From: Rubripirellula sp. | GTDB lineage: Bacteria; Planctomycetota; Planctomycetia; Pirellulales; Pirellulaceae | Length of the DNA stretch: 64,000 nucleotides | Direction: 5' to 3' | NCBI GenBank assembly: GCA_012270065.1 | Contig: JAAXJB010000050.1 | Location: 2,316 to 66,315 of the forward strand | Part shown: positions 25,025 to 34,378 of the stretch, piece by piece | How positions within the stretch are numbered: position 1 is the first letter of the stretch | Layout of the letters: each line of letters begins with the position of its first letter | The notes under the pieces: generated by a model | The model's input: only the letters and a program-made list of their open reading frames with translations | Databases searched by the model: none | Told to the model about the DNA's origin: nothing | Program-made: the position numbers and the translations under genes

Positions 25025-26746
25025 TCAATACCCCAATGCGACACCGTCCTTGCGGGACTCGGTCGCACCATGCAGGGTTCCATTGCTCCAGTCAATCCGG
25101 ATCGCCTGATAACCGCCGTAGCCACCGCCGGCGACTCGTGCGATCTTGTGCCCCCGCGACAACAGACCGCGCACGACTGCATCAGAGACCCCACTTTCAA
25201 CATTGAGAGTGCCCGCACCATCCATGGGCACGCCGGTCGGTTGCTGCGATCCGACATGCCTGACTCGAGGTGCATCGCCTGCGGCCTGCACATTCATTCC
25301 AAAATCGATCATGTTGCAAAGCACCTGCACATGCCCCTGAGGCTGCATGTCGCCACCCATGACACCAAAACACAGCCAGGGCCTTTCATCTTTCGTCACC
25401 ATCGCGGGGATGATTGTATGGAACGGTCGCTTGTGAGGTTCGAGACGATTGAGATGATCCTCGGACAGGGAAAACAGGGCACCGCGATTCTGCAATGCGA
25501 AACCAAGATTGCCGGGCGTTACCTTGGAACCAAAGCCATAATAATTGCTCTGAATCAGGGAACAGCAGTTGCGATCCTGATCCACCACCGTCAGATAGAC
25601 CGTATCACCATGCTGCAGGATGGGGTCACCTGCATCGACATCCGATGCTGCCCGCCGCGTGTCAATCCTGGCACGTTGCCGGACTGCGTAGGGCTTCGAA
25701 ATCAGCTCTGATACCGGCAGGGAATTGAATTCCGGATCAGCATAAAATTTTGCCCGGTCAGCAAAAGCCAGTTTTTTCGCCTCAACAAAAAGATGAAGGT
25801 ATTCGGCGCTGCCTGCTCCCATCGATGCAAGGTCATAACCTTCGAGAACATTCAGCATTTCCAGCGCGGCGATACCCTGACCGTTGGGCGGCAATTCCCA
25901 TACGTCATATCCCCGGTAGTTTGTTGAAACGGGCTCGACCCATGTTGAACGATGGTCCGCGAAATCTTTCATGGAAAAAAATCCGTCGTGCTTGCTGCTG
26001 TAATCAACAATCCGACGCGCGATAGAACCTTGATAAAACGCTTTCCTGCCTTCTTCAGCGATCAGCTGGTAGGTTCGTGCGAGATTGGGATTACGAAAAA
26101 TCTGCCCCTCGACGGGTGGTTTGCCATCAATCAGAAACGTGTTCCGGGAATCGGGTTGGTCGGCAAACGCCTCATCAGCCTTACTCCAATAACCGGCAAT
26201 GATCTCGGTCACCGGAAATCCCTCTTTTCCATACTCAATCGATGGCTTCAAAAGCTGCTGCATCGACTGTTTGCCGAAACGTCCGTGAAGTTCGAACCAG
26301 CCATCAACACAACCGGGCACTGACCAGGAAAGTGGTCCCTCCAAAGGGATCTGATCCAAACCACGCTTCTGGAAAACCCTGCGATTGATCGCATGGGGAC
26401 TTCGACCGCTCGCGTTGAGCCCATAAAGCGTCTTGCTTTTGGCATCCCAGTAAATGGCGAACAGATCGCCACCAATTCCGCAGCTCATCGGCTCCACCAA
26501 GCCAAGCATTGCGTTGGTGGCAATGGCGGCATCCACGGCGTTTCCACCCTGCTTCAAAACGTCCAATCCAACGGAGGCTGCCAAAGGATGGCTGGTGGCC
26601 ACCATCCCATGAGTTGAAATCACAGTTGAGCGACTTTGATGTGCTTCGCCATAAGGGCGATCATAGGGCCCACCGCAGAAACCAGTCTGTGCGGATAGAA
26701 AAAGACCACTCAAAAATGCAGGAACCAGAACAAGGAGCGTACGCAT
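25025..26746 (-). CDS. ggt: Gamma-glutamyltransferase (secreted)
   Basis: 573 residues with signal peptide (about 1-24). Full-length Ntn-hydrolase family gamma-glutamyltranspeptidase. The proenzyme is cut before the nucleophile Thr, here T382 in QHGDTVYLTVVDQ, giving the large and small subunits. Other family elements: GGNAVDAAIATNAMLG and GIGGDLFAIYW near the N-terminus, and GVMGGDMQPQGHVQ in the small subunit. It hydrolyses or transfers gamma-glutamyl groups from glutathione and similar compounds outside the cytoplasm. GAGAGG ribosome site 9 bases before the ATG at 26746. It stands alone, 210 bases from the next operon. Confidence 0.93.
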   Translation of the reverse strand: MRTLLVLVPAFLSGLFLSAQTGFCGGPYDRPYGEAHQSRSTVISTHGMVATSHPLAASVGLDVLKQGGNAVDAAIATNAMLGLVEPMSCGIGGDLFAIYWDAKSKTLYGLNASGRSPHAINRRVFQKRGLDQIPLEGPLSWSVPGCVDGWFELHGRFGKQSMQQLLKPSIEYGKEGFPVTEIIAGYWSKADEAFADQPDSRNTFLIDGKPPVEGQIFRNPNLARTYQLIAEEGRKAFYQGSIARRIVDYSSKHDGFFSMKDFADHRSTWVEPVSTNYRGYDVWELPPNGQGIAALEMLNVLEGYDLASMGAGSAEYLHLFVEAKKLAFADRAKFYADPEFNSLPVSELISKPYAVRQRARIDTRRAASDVDAGDPILQHGDTVYLTVVDQDRNCCSLIQSNYYGFGSKVTPGNLGFALQNRGALFSLSEDHLNRLEPHKRPFHTIIPAMVTKDERPWLCFGVMGGDMQPQGHVQVLCNMIDFGMNVQAAGDAPRVRHVGSQQPTGVPMDGAGTLNVESGVSDAVVRGLLSRGHKIARVAGGGYGGYQAIRIDWSNGTLHGATESRKDGVALGY

Positions 26747-26956
26747 CAGAAAAGCCTCTCATCTGCATGAAATGTAAAAAGCCGAGTCTATCGGCGATAC
26801 GGTCAGTCAGGAGTATAAGGCTTTGTCCTGATGTGCTTCCAGCGTGTCATTCAGTCAGCGCCCATCTTCCCAAACAAGCTTGTCGCTTGAGTCCGTTGCA
26901 TGACCATCAAACGTCATTCAAGTGTGGAAAATCTGCCAACATTGCTGCAAGCGGTT

Positions 26957-29383
26957 TCAGCGTGTGAAATCAACCACGACCTCCGTTTGTGACATCACGC
27001 GCCAATGGTTGTCCTGAAGCGTACTGGCACGAATCACGATCGGCCATCGCCCCTGCAATCGCTCAGCATTCTGCGTATCAATCTTCAGTGACATTTTTTC
27101 AACGCCGACAGGCAGTGTAACCTCAGCTGGTTCCATTGAAAGCAGATCCTGAATCTGTTCTGGCGGAACGATTTTGATTTTCACTGGTGTTTGCAGTTTG
27201 GCAGAACGTGAAACGGTGACTGGTACTTGAAAAGCTTCACCCGCTCCGATGGTCAATTCAGGAGCTTCATGAGAGATTTTCAGCAACGCGCCCTCAAGGA
27301 TCATGGTGATGCGGGCGTCCGCGGGGGCCGTCACAAAACGGCTTCGCCCCTGTGGATCTTTCTGCTCGGCAACCCCCAGCACGACCATTCTCGTTGTCCG
27401 GTTGGTCTCAAGCCACTCTGGCATGAAGCAGGGGTAAAGAACCTCTGAATTTCCTGATGGAACGGTGATCACTGGGGCAGTGATCCCCTGCCGATGCCGG
27501 CCTTGCCGGGCGGCCATGTGGAGATGAACCGGGCCATCAAAATCTTCATCACGGTTGACCAGAAACGGAGCGGGATAGGTTGTTCCACGATGGACAGCCC
27601 GCTGTCGGTTCTTGTCGATCAACTGGACGGTGAAACGTGGTTTCATGATGGACGTGCACATGGCATCAGCAACTCGCTGACTGACTGCATCACGAGGGGC
27701 AAGATTCCCCGCCGCCGGGCTCGATGATTTTTTTACAACTTGATGGCCATTGATCGAAGCTTTTCCAACAACACGAAATCGTGCTGTGCCTGCTGCAGCG
27801 GTATCCGCACATTCAACTGTGATTTTCAGTTGATCCTTTCCGGCCGGTATCATCAGCTCAGTCTTTGTGGTCATTCCATCGGGCATCCCTTCCAGTTCGA
27901 TCGCGATCTCATCCGCGAAGCCCCCCATTCGTTCGACGGCGACAGCCAGCTGCGCTGTGCCACCAATTGGAACATTCAACTGCTGTGGGATCGTCAAGGA
28001 AAAATCCGCAGCTCGTTTCTCAAGCACCAGGCGGAAGATCGCCGCCAGATTCTTATCCTGCCCTGACAGATCACTGACGACCACATCGTAATCACCATCA
28101 GCCGGTACAACGAACTGAGCTCTGGAGTCAGAGCCACCCGGGAAGTCGTCATTCTCAACGAGCTGCTTGCCATCCGAATTGAAAATCGCAATTGCCACAT
28201 CGAGTTCCGAGCCGATCGCTTGCGATTCGGCAGAAACCGTCCAGTTTTCATCCTTTTTCGCCGCAAACCGAAACCGACGTTTTGCTTCTTCTGGCATCCA
28301 ATCTGTGATCGCACCCGGGGTGGACAGGCGACGTGGGCTTTCCGCTCGCGGCGTTTCATTCGATTCAGGCAAACCGGTGTCTTCTACCATATTACTGAGC
28401 GGTATTTCGAAACCGGGTGATTCCCCAAAATCGGTTTCCAACCTCATCGACAGTGTGGATGAACTGCTGTCAGCAGGGGCCACCACGGAACGCACAACAG
28501 ATTCCAGCCTTGCAGCGCCTGTTGCGACCCCATGACCGATGAACCGAACCTGCTGTGTTTTACCGCGTGTGAGCCGCGCTGGAACCGTGGCGACAACTCT
28601 TGGCCCGGCAGTGATTGCCAGTCGATAAACGAACGCCCGGTTGCCGCGAAAGTCAGCATCATGCAATCTCAGCGTGTATTCCATGCCCGCTTGCGCATCA
28701 AATGTAAGTGCCACATCCCGACCTTGCGTGTCGGCCACATCAGCAACCATGCGGCCACGCATATCATGGACCTGCAACACTCCATTGAAATCAGTGCCCA
28801 AACGCCGGGCGAACATTTCAACACTTACGGGACCATCGCGTTCAGCACGGATCAGGTAACGGTCAACCTCTGCGATGCGACTCAAACGCGCAGAAACACC
28901 AACGGGCAGGCTCCCAACCTCCATCGGTTCATCACGAAATCGCTTTTCCGTGATCTCGCGAATATCACTGACGAGAAAAACAGCGGTGGCGGCAGAACCG
29001 TTAGCATTCGCGACTTGCCAGCGTTTCAATCCGGTAAGGCCAGTGGAATCCACTTTGATACGAGCCGGTATCTCGCGCGGGATCGGAAAGGCAGGCGAGC
29101 TGCCTTTTTCACCAAACCAGTACGGGGGTTCTGGAATGAGAAAATCACCTGGCGGGCCTTCGATCTGCAAGCTGGTGTTATCACCATGGACAAAGAATTC
29201 CATGTCGGGGGTGAAGTCATAACCACCCAGAATGACCTGCTTCGTCTCACCAACTGCTATCGCAGGGGGAAAGACATATCCCAATTCGGGAGCCTTTTGG
29301 GCAAGTACGCTGGACATCCCCATCAACCAGAGGATGACCAGTTGCGGACACAACCTTCTCGGAGCGGGTAATCGTGGAGTCAT
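26957..29383 (-). CDS. Large secreted protein with pre-peptidase C-terminal-like domains
   Basis: 808 residues with a signal peptide (about 1-29, AQKAPE follows). It looks like repeated beta-sandwich domains: an N-terminal Ig-like domain (ELGYVFPPAIAVGETKQVIL), a PPC-type domain about 170-260 (VDRYLIRAERDGPVSVEMFA then YTLRLHDADFRGN), another about 370-465 (RRFRFAAKKDENWTVSAESQ), and C-terminal Ig-like segments. No catalytic motif. In planctomycetes this protein is often encoded beside DUF1501 and DUF1549/1553 proteins, as here. Role unknown, presumably a surface or extracellular structural partner. Last gene of the operon. Confidence 0.7.
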   Translation of the reverse strand: MTPRLPAPRRLCPQLVILWLMGMSSVLAQKAPELGYVFPPAIAVGETKQVILGGYDFTPDMEFFVHGDNTSLQIEGPPGDFLIPEPPYWFGEKGSSPAFPIPREIPARIKVDSTGLTGLKRWQVANANGSAATAVFLVSDIREITEKRFRDEPMEVGSLPVGVSARLSRIAEVDRYLIRAERDGPVSVEMFARRLGTDFNGVLQVHDMRGRMVADVADTQGRDVALTFDAQAGMEYTLRLHDADFRGNRAFVYRLAITAGPRVVATVPARLTRGKTQQVRFIGHGVATGAARLESVVRSVVAPADSSSSTLSMRLETDFGESPGFEIPLSNMVEDTGLPESNETPRAESPRRLSTPGAITDWMPEEAKRRFRFAAKKDENWTVSAESQAIGSELDVAIAIFNSDGKQLVENDDFPGGSDSRAQFVVPADGDYDVVVSDLSGQDKNLAAIFRLVLEKRAADFSLTIPQQLNVPIGGTAQLAVAVERMGGFADEIAIELEGMPDGMTTKTELMIPAGKDQLKITVECADTAAAGTARFRVVGKASINGHQVVKKSSSPAAGNLAPRDAVSQRVADAMCTSIMKPRFTVQLIDKNRQRAVHRGTTYPAPFLVNRDEDFDGPVHLHMAARQGRHRQGITAPVITVPSGNSEVLYPCFMPEWLETNRTTRMVVLGVAEQKDPQGRSRFVTAPADARITMILEGALLKISHEAPELTIGAGEAFQVPVTVSRSAKLQTPVKIKIVPPEQIQDLLSMEPAEVTLPVGVEKMSLKIDTQNAERLQGRWPIVIRASTLQDNHWRVMSQTEVVVDFTR

Positions 29384-29430
29384 GATGTTTCTGCCTCACC
29401 GGAAAGGCCTGATTCATACAACGGCTTGTT

Positions 29431-30777
29431 TCAAGCGAGCAATTCTTCGATCACTGCACCACCGTTGACGATCGGAACGGGGCGGCCCAGCGGGGTGTGG
29501 TGGGTTTTGTCTGCATCGATCCCCATGAGATGGAAGATTGTTCGAAGCAAATCCTGAATGCCGTAGGGTGTCGTGGTGGGAAAACTTGCCGTTCGATCGC
29601 TGGCACCGATAACGGCGCCCCGCTTCACACCGCCTCCGGCAAAAATAACCGTCTGACATTGTGACCAGTGATCGCGGCCGGCATCCGCATTGATTTTGGG
29701 AGTACGCCCCATCTCGCCCATCATCACAACCAGAGTTTCGTCCAGCATACCTCGATCATCCAGATCACTGATCAACGCACTGAATGCCTGATCGGTTGGT
29801 GGAACCAGTGCCTTCTCATGGCTGGTGAAGTTGTCGACGTGCGTGTCCCAGCTTCCATGATCGATACCAACAAAACGGCATCCAGCTTCGACCAGCCTTC
29901 GCCCCAGAAGTGCACATTGACCTATGGAAGTCAGGCCATAACGTTCGCGCATCCTGTCTGATTCGTCCTGAATTCGAAATGCCTTTTTCGCAGCCGGCGA
30001 AGTCACCAGTTCAAGTGCTTTTTCGTAATAACTGGACATGGTGCGGGCCCGCCCTGTCTGGCGTTCCTGAGTACCGAGTCGTTCCGCTCCCGCGAGCAAT
30101 TTTTTTCGCAACTGAAAACGGTGATCGCCGATGTCGCTGGGCAGATTGAGGTCCCGAACTTCAAAATCTGGCTGAACGGGATCAGTCTCAATCGTGAAGG
30201 GAGCATGCTGTGCGCCAAAGAATCCCGGACCGCCCGGCCCCAAAGGATTCGGCATCTCGACATAAGGTGGCACCGCACCACCTTGCCCGAGTTCATGCGA
30301 AACAATCGAACCGATTGAGGGGTAAAGCTCATTGAACGGCATTCCTTTTGCCTGACCATCACCAAAACTCGGGGGGTACCCGGTCAGGACCCAATGCCGC
30401 CCCGTTTGATGCGCGTTATCACGATGACTATGCGACCGCATGATCGTGAACTTGTCAGTAATTTTTGAGCAGTGGGGCAGGATATTACCGATTTGTGTAC
30501 CGGGGACCTTTGTCGAGATCGGTCGAAACGGCCCGCGAATCTCCAACGGAGCATTGGGCTTCAGGTCCCACATGTCGATGTGGCTCGGACCGCCCTCCAG
30601 CATGATGAAGATACAGGCCTTGGCCTTGGGAGGTGCTGCGCCGGCAGCCGACGCTTCCAATTGAAGTACCTGAGGTAACGAAATTCCCCCCAGCAACCCA
30701 GTTCCCCCGACACGCAACGCCTGACGACGTGATATTCCATCACAACATCGATGCTCATTGAAGTTCAGTTTAAACAT
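29431..30777 (-). CDS. DUF1501 protein (Tat-exported)
   Basis: 448 residues. The N-terminus has a twin-arginine signal (SRRQALRVGGTGLLGG), so it is folded and exported by Tat. The alkaline-phosphatase-like DUF1501 fold is shown by CIFIMLEGGPSHIDMWDLKP and FVGIDHGSWDTHVDNF, and by LVVMMGEMGRTPKIN near residue 355. DUF1501 proteins in this phylum almost always pair with DUF1549/DUF1553 proteins, as in this operon (21-base gap upstream). They are sulfatase/phosphatase-superfamily relatives of unproven activity. Confidence 0.9.
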   Translation of the reverse strand: MFKLNFNEHRCCDGISRRQALRVGGTGLLGGISLPQVLQLEASAAGAAPPKAKACIFIMLEGGPSHIDMWDLKPNAPLEIRGPFRPISTKVPGTQIGNILPHCSKITDKFTIMRSHSHRDNAHQTGRHWVLTGYPPSFGDGQAKGMPFNELYPSIGSIVSHELGQGGAVPPYVEMPNPLGPGGPGFFGAQHAPFTIETDPVQPDFEVRDLNLPSDIGDHRFQLRKKLLAGAERLGTQERQTGRARTMSSYYEKALELVTSPAAKKAFRIQDESDRMRERYGLTSIGQCALLGRRLVEAGCRFVGIDHGSWDTHVDNFTSHEKALVPPTDQAFSALISDLDDRGMLDETLVVMMGEMGRTPKINADAGRDHWSQCQTVIFAGGGVKRGAVIGASDRTASFPTTTPYGIQDLLRTIFHLMGIDADKTHHTPLGRPVPIVNGGAVIEELLA

Positions 30778-30798
30778 GATTCCGCCGTGTACCTTGAA

Positions 30799-33222
30799 TC
30801 AGTGGTTGTAGACAAACTCTCGTGTGTTCAGCAGCGTCCATAAAATATCTTCCGAAGCTTCGCGACGCGTCAAACCTGGTTCCTGAAATGCCTGCTGCAT
30901 CAAAGTCTGCTCTGCTTCCGTGGGCAGGCGACACAATGCTGCCAGATATATTTCTTCGATTATCTGCGTGGAAGATCTTTCCGAGGCGGCTAGACGTGCG
31001 GCCAATCCATCACGGTGACGGATTTTACGGACAGACTCCGGAGAATTCATCAAGTGCAGTGCCTGGGCAATCGATGGTTCATTGCCGCGTTCGCATTCAC
31101 ACACACTCACACGCTGAGGGCGTCCAAAAACACGAAAGAAATAAGACGGCATCCGATTGTCCCAGATCTGAACCGCACGATACCCCACGGGCCACCCATT
31201 GAACTGCTCCGGTACTCCCGTCGCTTGACAAATCGCATCCAGCAAGACCTCCGCAGGCATGGGCTTCCACGCCGCGTGGGAAAAATTCTGCGAGTCCGTT
31301 TGATTCGACTGATTCGGCACAGAATCCAATTGATACGCGTTGGAATTCAGAATCGAACGAGTGAACGCCTTGAGGTCGTACCGCTGCGCCACCAGATGAT
31401 CAGCAAGAGCCTCCAGCAGCGGTTCATTGGTCGCGGGATTCGTTGCCCGAAGATCGTCGATCGGCTCGACGAGTCCGCGTCCGAAGTAATGGGACCAAAT
31501 CCGGTTGACAATCATTCTGGCAAAGAAGGGATTTTCTGGAGATGTCATCCATTGCGAAAGCACTTCCCGTCGATCCTCCACCCCATCCAAAGCCACTTCT
31601 TTGGCCCCCAACCCGACAGGCAGTAACTCAACGCCGGTCTGTGGATGTTTCAGATTCACGCCGCCGCGTGAGTAGATTTTACGTCCCCCCGAGGCAGCTG
31701 CTTTGCGTTGAACCCCGGTAAAAAATCCGGCGAACGCGTAGTAATCAGCCTGCCCCCACCGCTCAAACGGATGATGATGACATTGAGCACACTCGATCCG
31801 AACCCCCAGAAAAATCTGACTGATCGAACGTCCCAACATCTCCGGGTCCTTGTGAACTTCATAAAACGAAGCTGGACCTTCGGCAAGCGTGTTGCCCTTC
31901 GCCGTCACGATTTCGCGTGCAAACTGGTCGTATGGCGTATTGTGATGAAATTGATCACGAAGCCATCGCGTCATCGCCACAGCGCCCTGTGGTTTCACAA
32001 TCGCCTTGTCCACACGCAGGATGTCTGCCCATTTCATTGCCCAAAAGTCGGCATACTCGGAGCGTTCCAGAAGGTGGTCAATCAATTGCTCCCGTTTGTC
32101 TGGCGACGAGTCGGCGATGAACCGCCTGACCTCATCGGGAGCCGGCAAGCAGCCAATCGTGTCAAGATGGACACGGCGCAGGAATGCAGCATCGTCGGTC
32201 AACTGACCAGGCTGAATGCCGAGTTGCTCGAGTTTGTTCCAGACTGCCTGATCGATGAAGTTATTCTCCTTTGGCCGCCGGAATGTTGCGAGGGTTTGCG
32301 GAATCGTCACGCGGCAAATACCGACATGCCCAAGGTAGCGAACAAGGATGGCAGCTTCACCCGGATTGCTGCTGACGCGAATTTTTCCATCACGATCTGC
32401 AGTTGCGATCTCCTTTGCGTTGGAGTCGAATTCGGCTTCGACTGTCACGCAACGTCGGGTTCCATCGGAGCCAACGGCAGTCACCAATAACTGCTGCTCA
32501 CTGTTGGGTGTCATCTGGATCCGTTCAGGGTAAACATCAATCGCAACGACACCCTGAGACGCTTCGTCATCCAACTGGCTGCCCTCGGCGATCCAACGTT
32601 CAATTCGACGGTACCAGGGCGAACCCACTTCAATTTTGGCTCCGCCGCCATGTGGCGTCATGCCCGTTGCCTTCTTCAGCAGCAGGCTCTGCTTCGGAGC
32701 TGCCATGGAAACACGGCGACCGCGTGCCTCCTTCACCAATGCGTTGTGATCAGCAACTGCATCAAACCCGAAAATACTCAACCTGAAGCCGTTCTGCCCC
32801 TCTGCTTTGCCATGGCAACCACCCGAACTGCACCCACTCTTCGTCAGGATTGGCAGCACTTCCCTGCGGAATGAAACGGGGGCCGGAGAACCCAGCCCGA
32901 TCACAAGCACCGGAACGCGAACCACTTCATCATCACAACGAACCACGATGGCAGCTTTCCCATCGCGTTTTGGAACGACTCGTCCATCGCCATCAACTTC
33001 AACAATCTGTGGATCAGTCGTCTCAAACTTGCAACGCCGAATCACATCCAGACCGGTCGTGTTGCCACCCTTCATGACCAACAACTGCTGAATGGCCTCG
33101 GGCCGATCCAGTCGCACCGATGCTGGGATTACCTGCAGTCGACTGTCAGCAGCCAAACTGCTTGAAGCGCATACCAATGCGACAATGAGAAAGAGATATT
33201 GGCTGACGAAAAAATTCCGCAT
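30799..33222 (-). CDS. DUF1549/DUF1553 cytochrome-type secreted protein
   Basis: 807 residues from the ATG at 33222, which has GGGAG upstream and opens with a signal peptide (MRNFFVSQYLFLIVALVCAS); a longer frame to 33312 adds a non-signal stretch. Order: Ig-like/BIG2 segment (about 30-115), a cytochrome-like module where the haem motif is CSSGGCH (C131...C136 H137, four residues between the Cys, not CxxCH), a second BIG2-like segment, DUF1549 (from about 325), CAQCHHHPFERWG, and DUF1553 (to the end). First gene of the operon with DUF1501. Probably an envelope electron-transfer or structural partner; activity unproven. Confidence 0.88.
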   Translation of the reverse strand: MRNFFVSQYLFLIVALVCASSSLAADSRLQVIPASVRLDRPEAIQQLLVMKGGNTTGLDVIRRCKFETTDPQIVEVDGDGRVVPKRDGKAAIVVRCDDEVVRVPVLVIGLGSPAPVSFRREVLPILTKSGCSSGGCHGKAEGQNGFRLSIFGFDAVADHNALVKEARGRRVSMAAPKQSLLLKKATGMTPHGGGAKIEVGSPWYRRIERWIAEGSQLDDEASQGVVAIDVYPERIQMTPNSEQQLLVTAVGSDGTRRCVTVEAEFDSNAKEIATADRDGKIRVSSNPGEAAILVRYLGHVGICRVTIPQTLATFRRPKENNFIDQAVWNKLEQLGIQPGQLTDDAAFLRRVHLDTIGCLPAPDEVRRFIADSSPDKREQLIDHLLERSEYADFWAMKWADILRVDKAIVKPQGAVAMTRWLRDQFHHNTPYDQFAREIVTAKGNTLAEGPASFYEVHKDPEMLGRSISQIFLGVRIECAQCHHHPFERWGQADYYAFAGFFTGVQRKAAASGGRKIYSRGGVNLKHPQTGVELLPVGLGAKEVALDGVEDRREVLSQWMTSPENPFFARMIVNRIWSHYFGRGLVEPIDDLRATNPATNEPLLEALADHLVAQRYDLKAFTRSILNSNAYQLDSVPNQSNQTDSQNFSHAAWKPMPAEVLLDAICQATGVPEQFNGWPVGYRAVQIWDNRMPSYFFRVFGRPQRVSVCECERGNEPSIAQALHLMNSPESVRKIRHRDGLAARLAASERSSTQIIEEIYLAALCRLPTEAEQTLMQQAFQEPGLTRREASEDILWTLLNTREFVYNH

Positions 33223-33418
33223 TCCATCACTCCCGAAGCAGGATCGCAATCCACAAGAAAATACCCCGATTTCAGGCGTACAGCAACTACATGGCAGGCC
33301 ATTCCCGGTCACCGATCACACTTCGTTCCAGAAGCGTCCCCGGATTCAAGCCGCTATCGTGCTCAAACAGCACAAACCAGTGAACACGGCCGGTCGGAAA
33401 CTGTGACCAGCCGTCAGA

Positions 33419-34378
33419 TCACACACGATTCGATCCTAAACGCCCCCGGCAGGCGTCCAGCAGCACGGCAACGACAATCACAGCTCCTGTGATGATCTGT
33501 TTATTTGCATCTGAAACACCAAGCTGCGCCAGTCCCGTCTGCAACACCGCGATGATCAAGACGCCGATGAAAGTGCTGACTACGTTGGCGCGACCTCCCA
33601 TCAGACTGGTGCCACCAATCACACAGGCCGCGATGGCAGACAGCTCAATTCCGATTGCCGCATTGGGGTCGGCTGAAGACAGTCGTGATGCCTGTGACAA
33701 GCCGGCAAATCCACACATGAGTCCGCTGATCGCAAACACCGCGATCGAATAAGGTTCCGTCCGGATACCCGACATACGCACGGCTTCTTCATTGGTTCCA
33801 ATCGCAATGCAGTATCTACCAAATACAGTTCGCGTCAGCAGAAACTGCCCCAACCCAACCACCACCAACGAGAACAGGAATGCAGGTGAAAGCAAAAGTA
33901 CCGGAATGGGTTCACCAATGGCCTCAACTGCTGATCCGATGTATCTGGTTTGAGAATCGGTCACAACCTTCGTTGCGCCTCGAGCCATTTCCAGCATGCC
34001 GAGGGTCACAATGAACGAAGGAATTCGCAAACCGATCGAGACAACACCATTGAATAGACCGCAGATGACTCCCGCCAGCAGGCACAATGGAATGGCTGAC
34101 CATAGTGACCATTCATGATCCACCATCAAGGTTCCCAGTACCGCTGATGACAGAGCAAGCACAGACCCGACAGAAAGATCAATTCCACCGACAAGCAGAA
34201 CCAGCGTCATCCCGACAGCAATGAAAGTCAGGTCCGGAATCTGATTCGCAATGGAGACAAATGTCGATTGCTGGAAAAAATTCTCGCTACGGAAACTGAA
34301 GACAGCAACCATACCAGCCAGAACCAGCAGCAGAACTCCATAATCCCAACCAAGCTTCATGACTTGCCGACGCGTCAT
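33419..34378 (-). CDS. rbsC: Ribose-type ABC transporter permease
   Basis: 319 residues, the usual size for RbsC-type permeases, with about nine hydrophobic helices. Typical family segments include GMTLVLLVGGIDLSVGSVLA and AIGTNEEAVRMSGI. It forms the inner-membrane channel that, with the twin-domain ATPase RbsA and the binding lipoprotein RbsB, imports a pentose. Starts with ATG overlapping the end of the ATPase gene by 4 bases (ATGA). Last gene of the operon; no RbsD mutarotase was seen. No clear terminator found after it. Confidence 0.9.
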   Translation of the reverse strand: MTRRQVMKLGWDYGVLLLVLAGMVAVFSFRSENFFQQSTFVSIANQIPDLTFIAVGMTLVLLVGGIDLSVGSVLALSSAVLGTLMVDHEWSLWSAIPLCLLAGVICGLFNGVVSIGLRIPSFIVTLGMLEMARGATKVVTDSQTRYIGSAVEAIGEPIPVLLLSPAFLFSLVVVGLGQFLLTRTVFGRYCIAIGTNEEAVRMSGIRTEPYSIAVFAISGLMCGFAGLSQASRLSSADPNAAIGIELSAIAACVIGGTSLMGGRANVVSTFIGVLIIAVLQTGLAQLGVSDANKQIITGAVIVVAVLLDACRGRLGSNRV

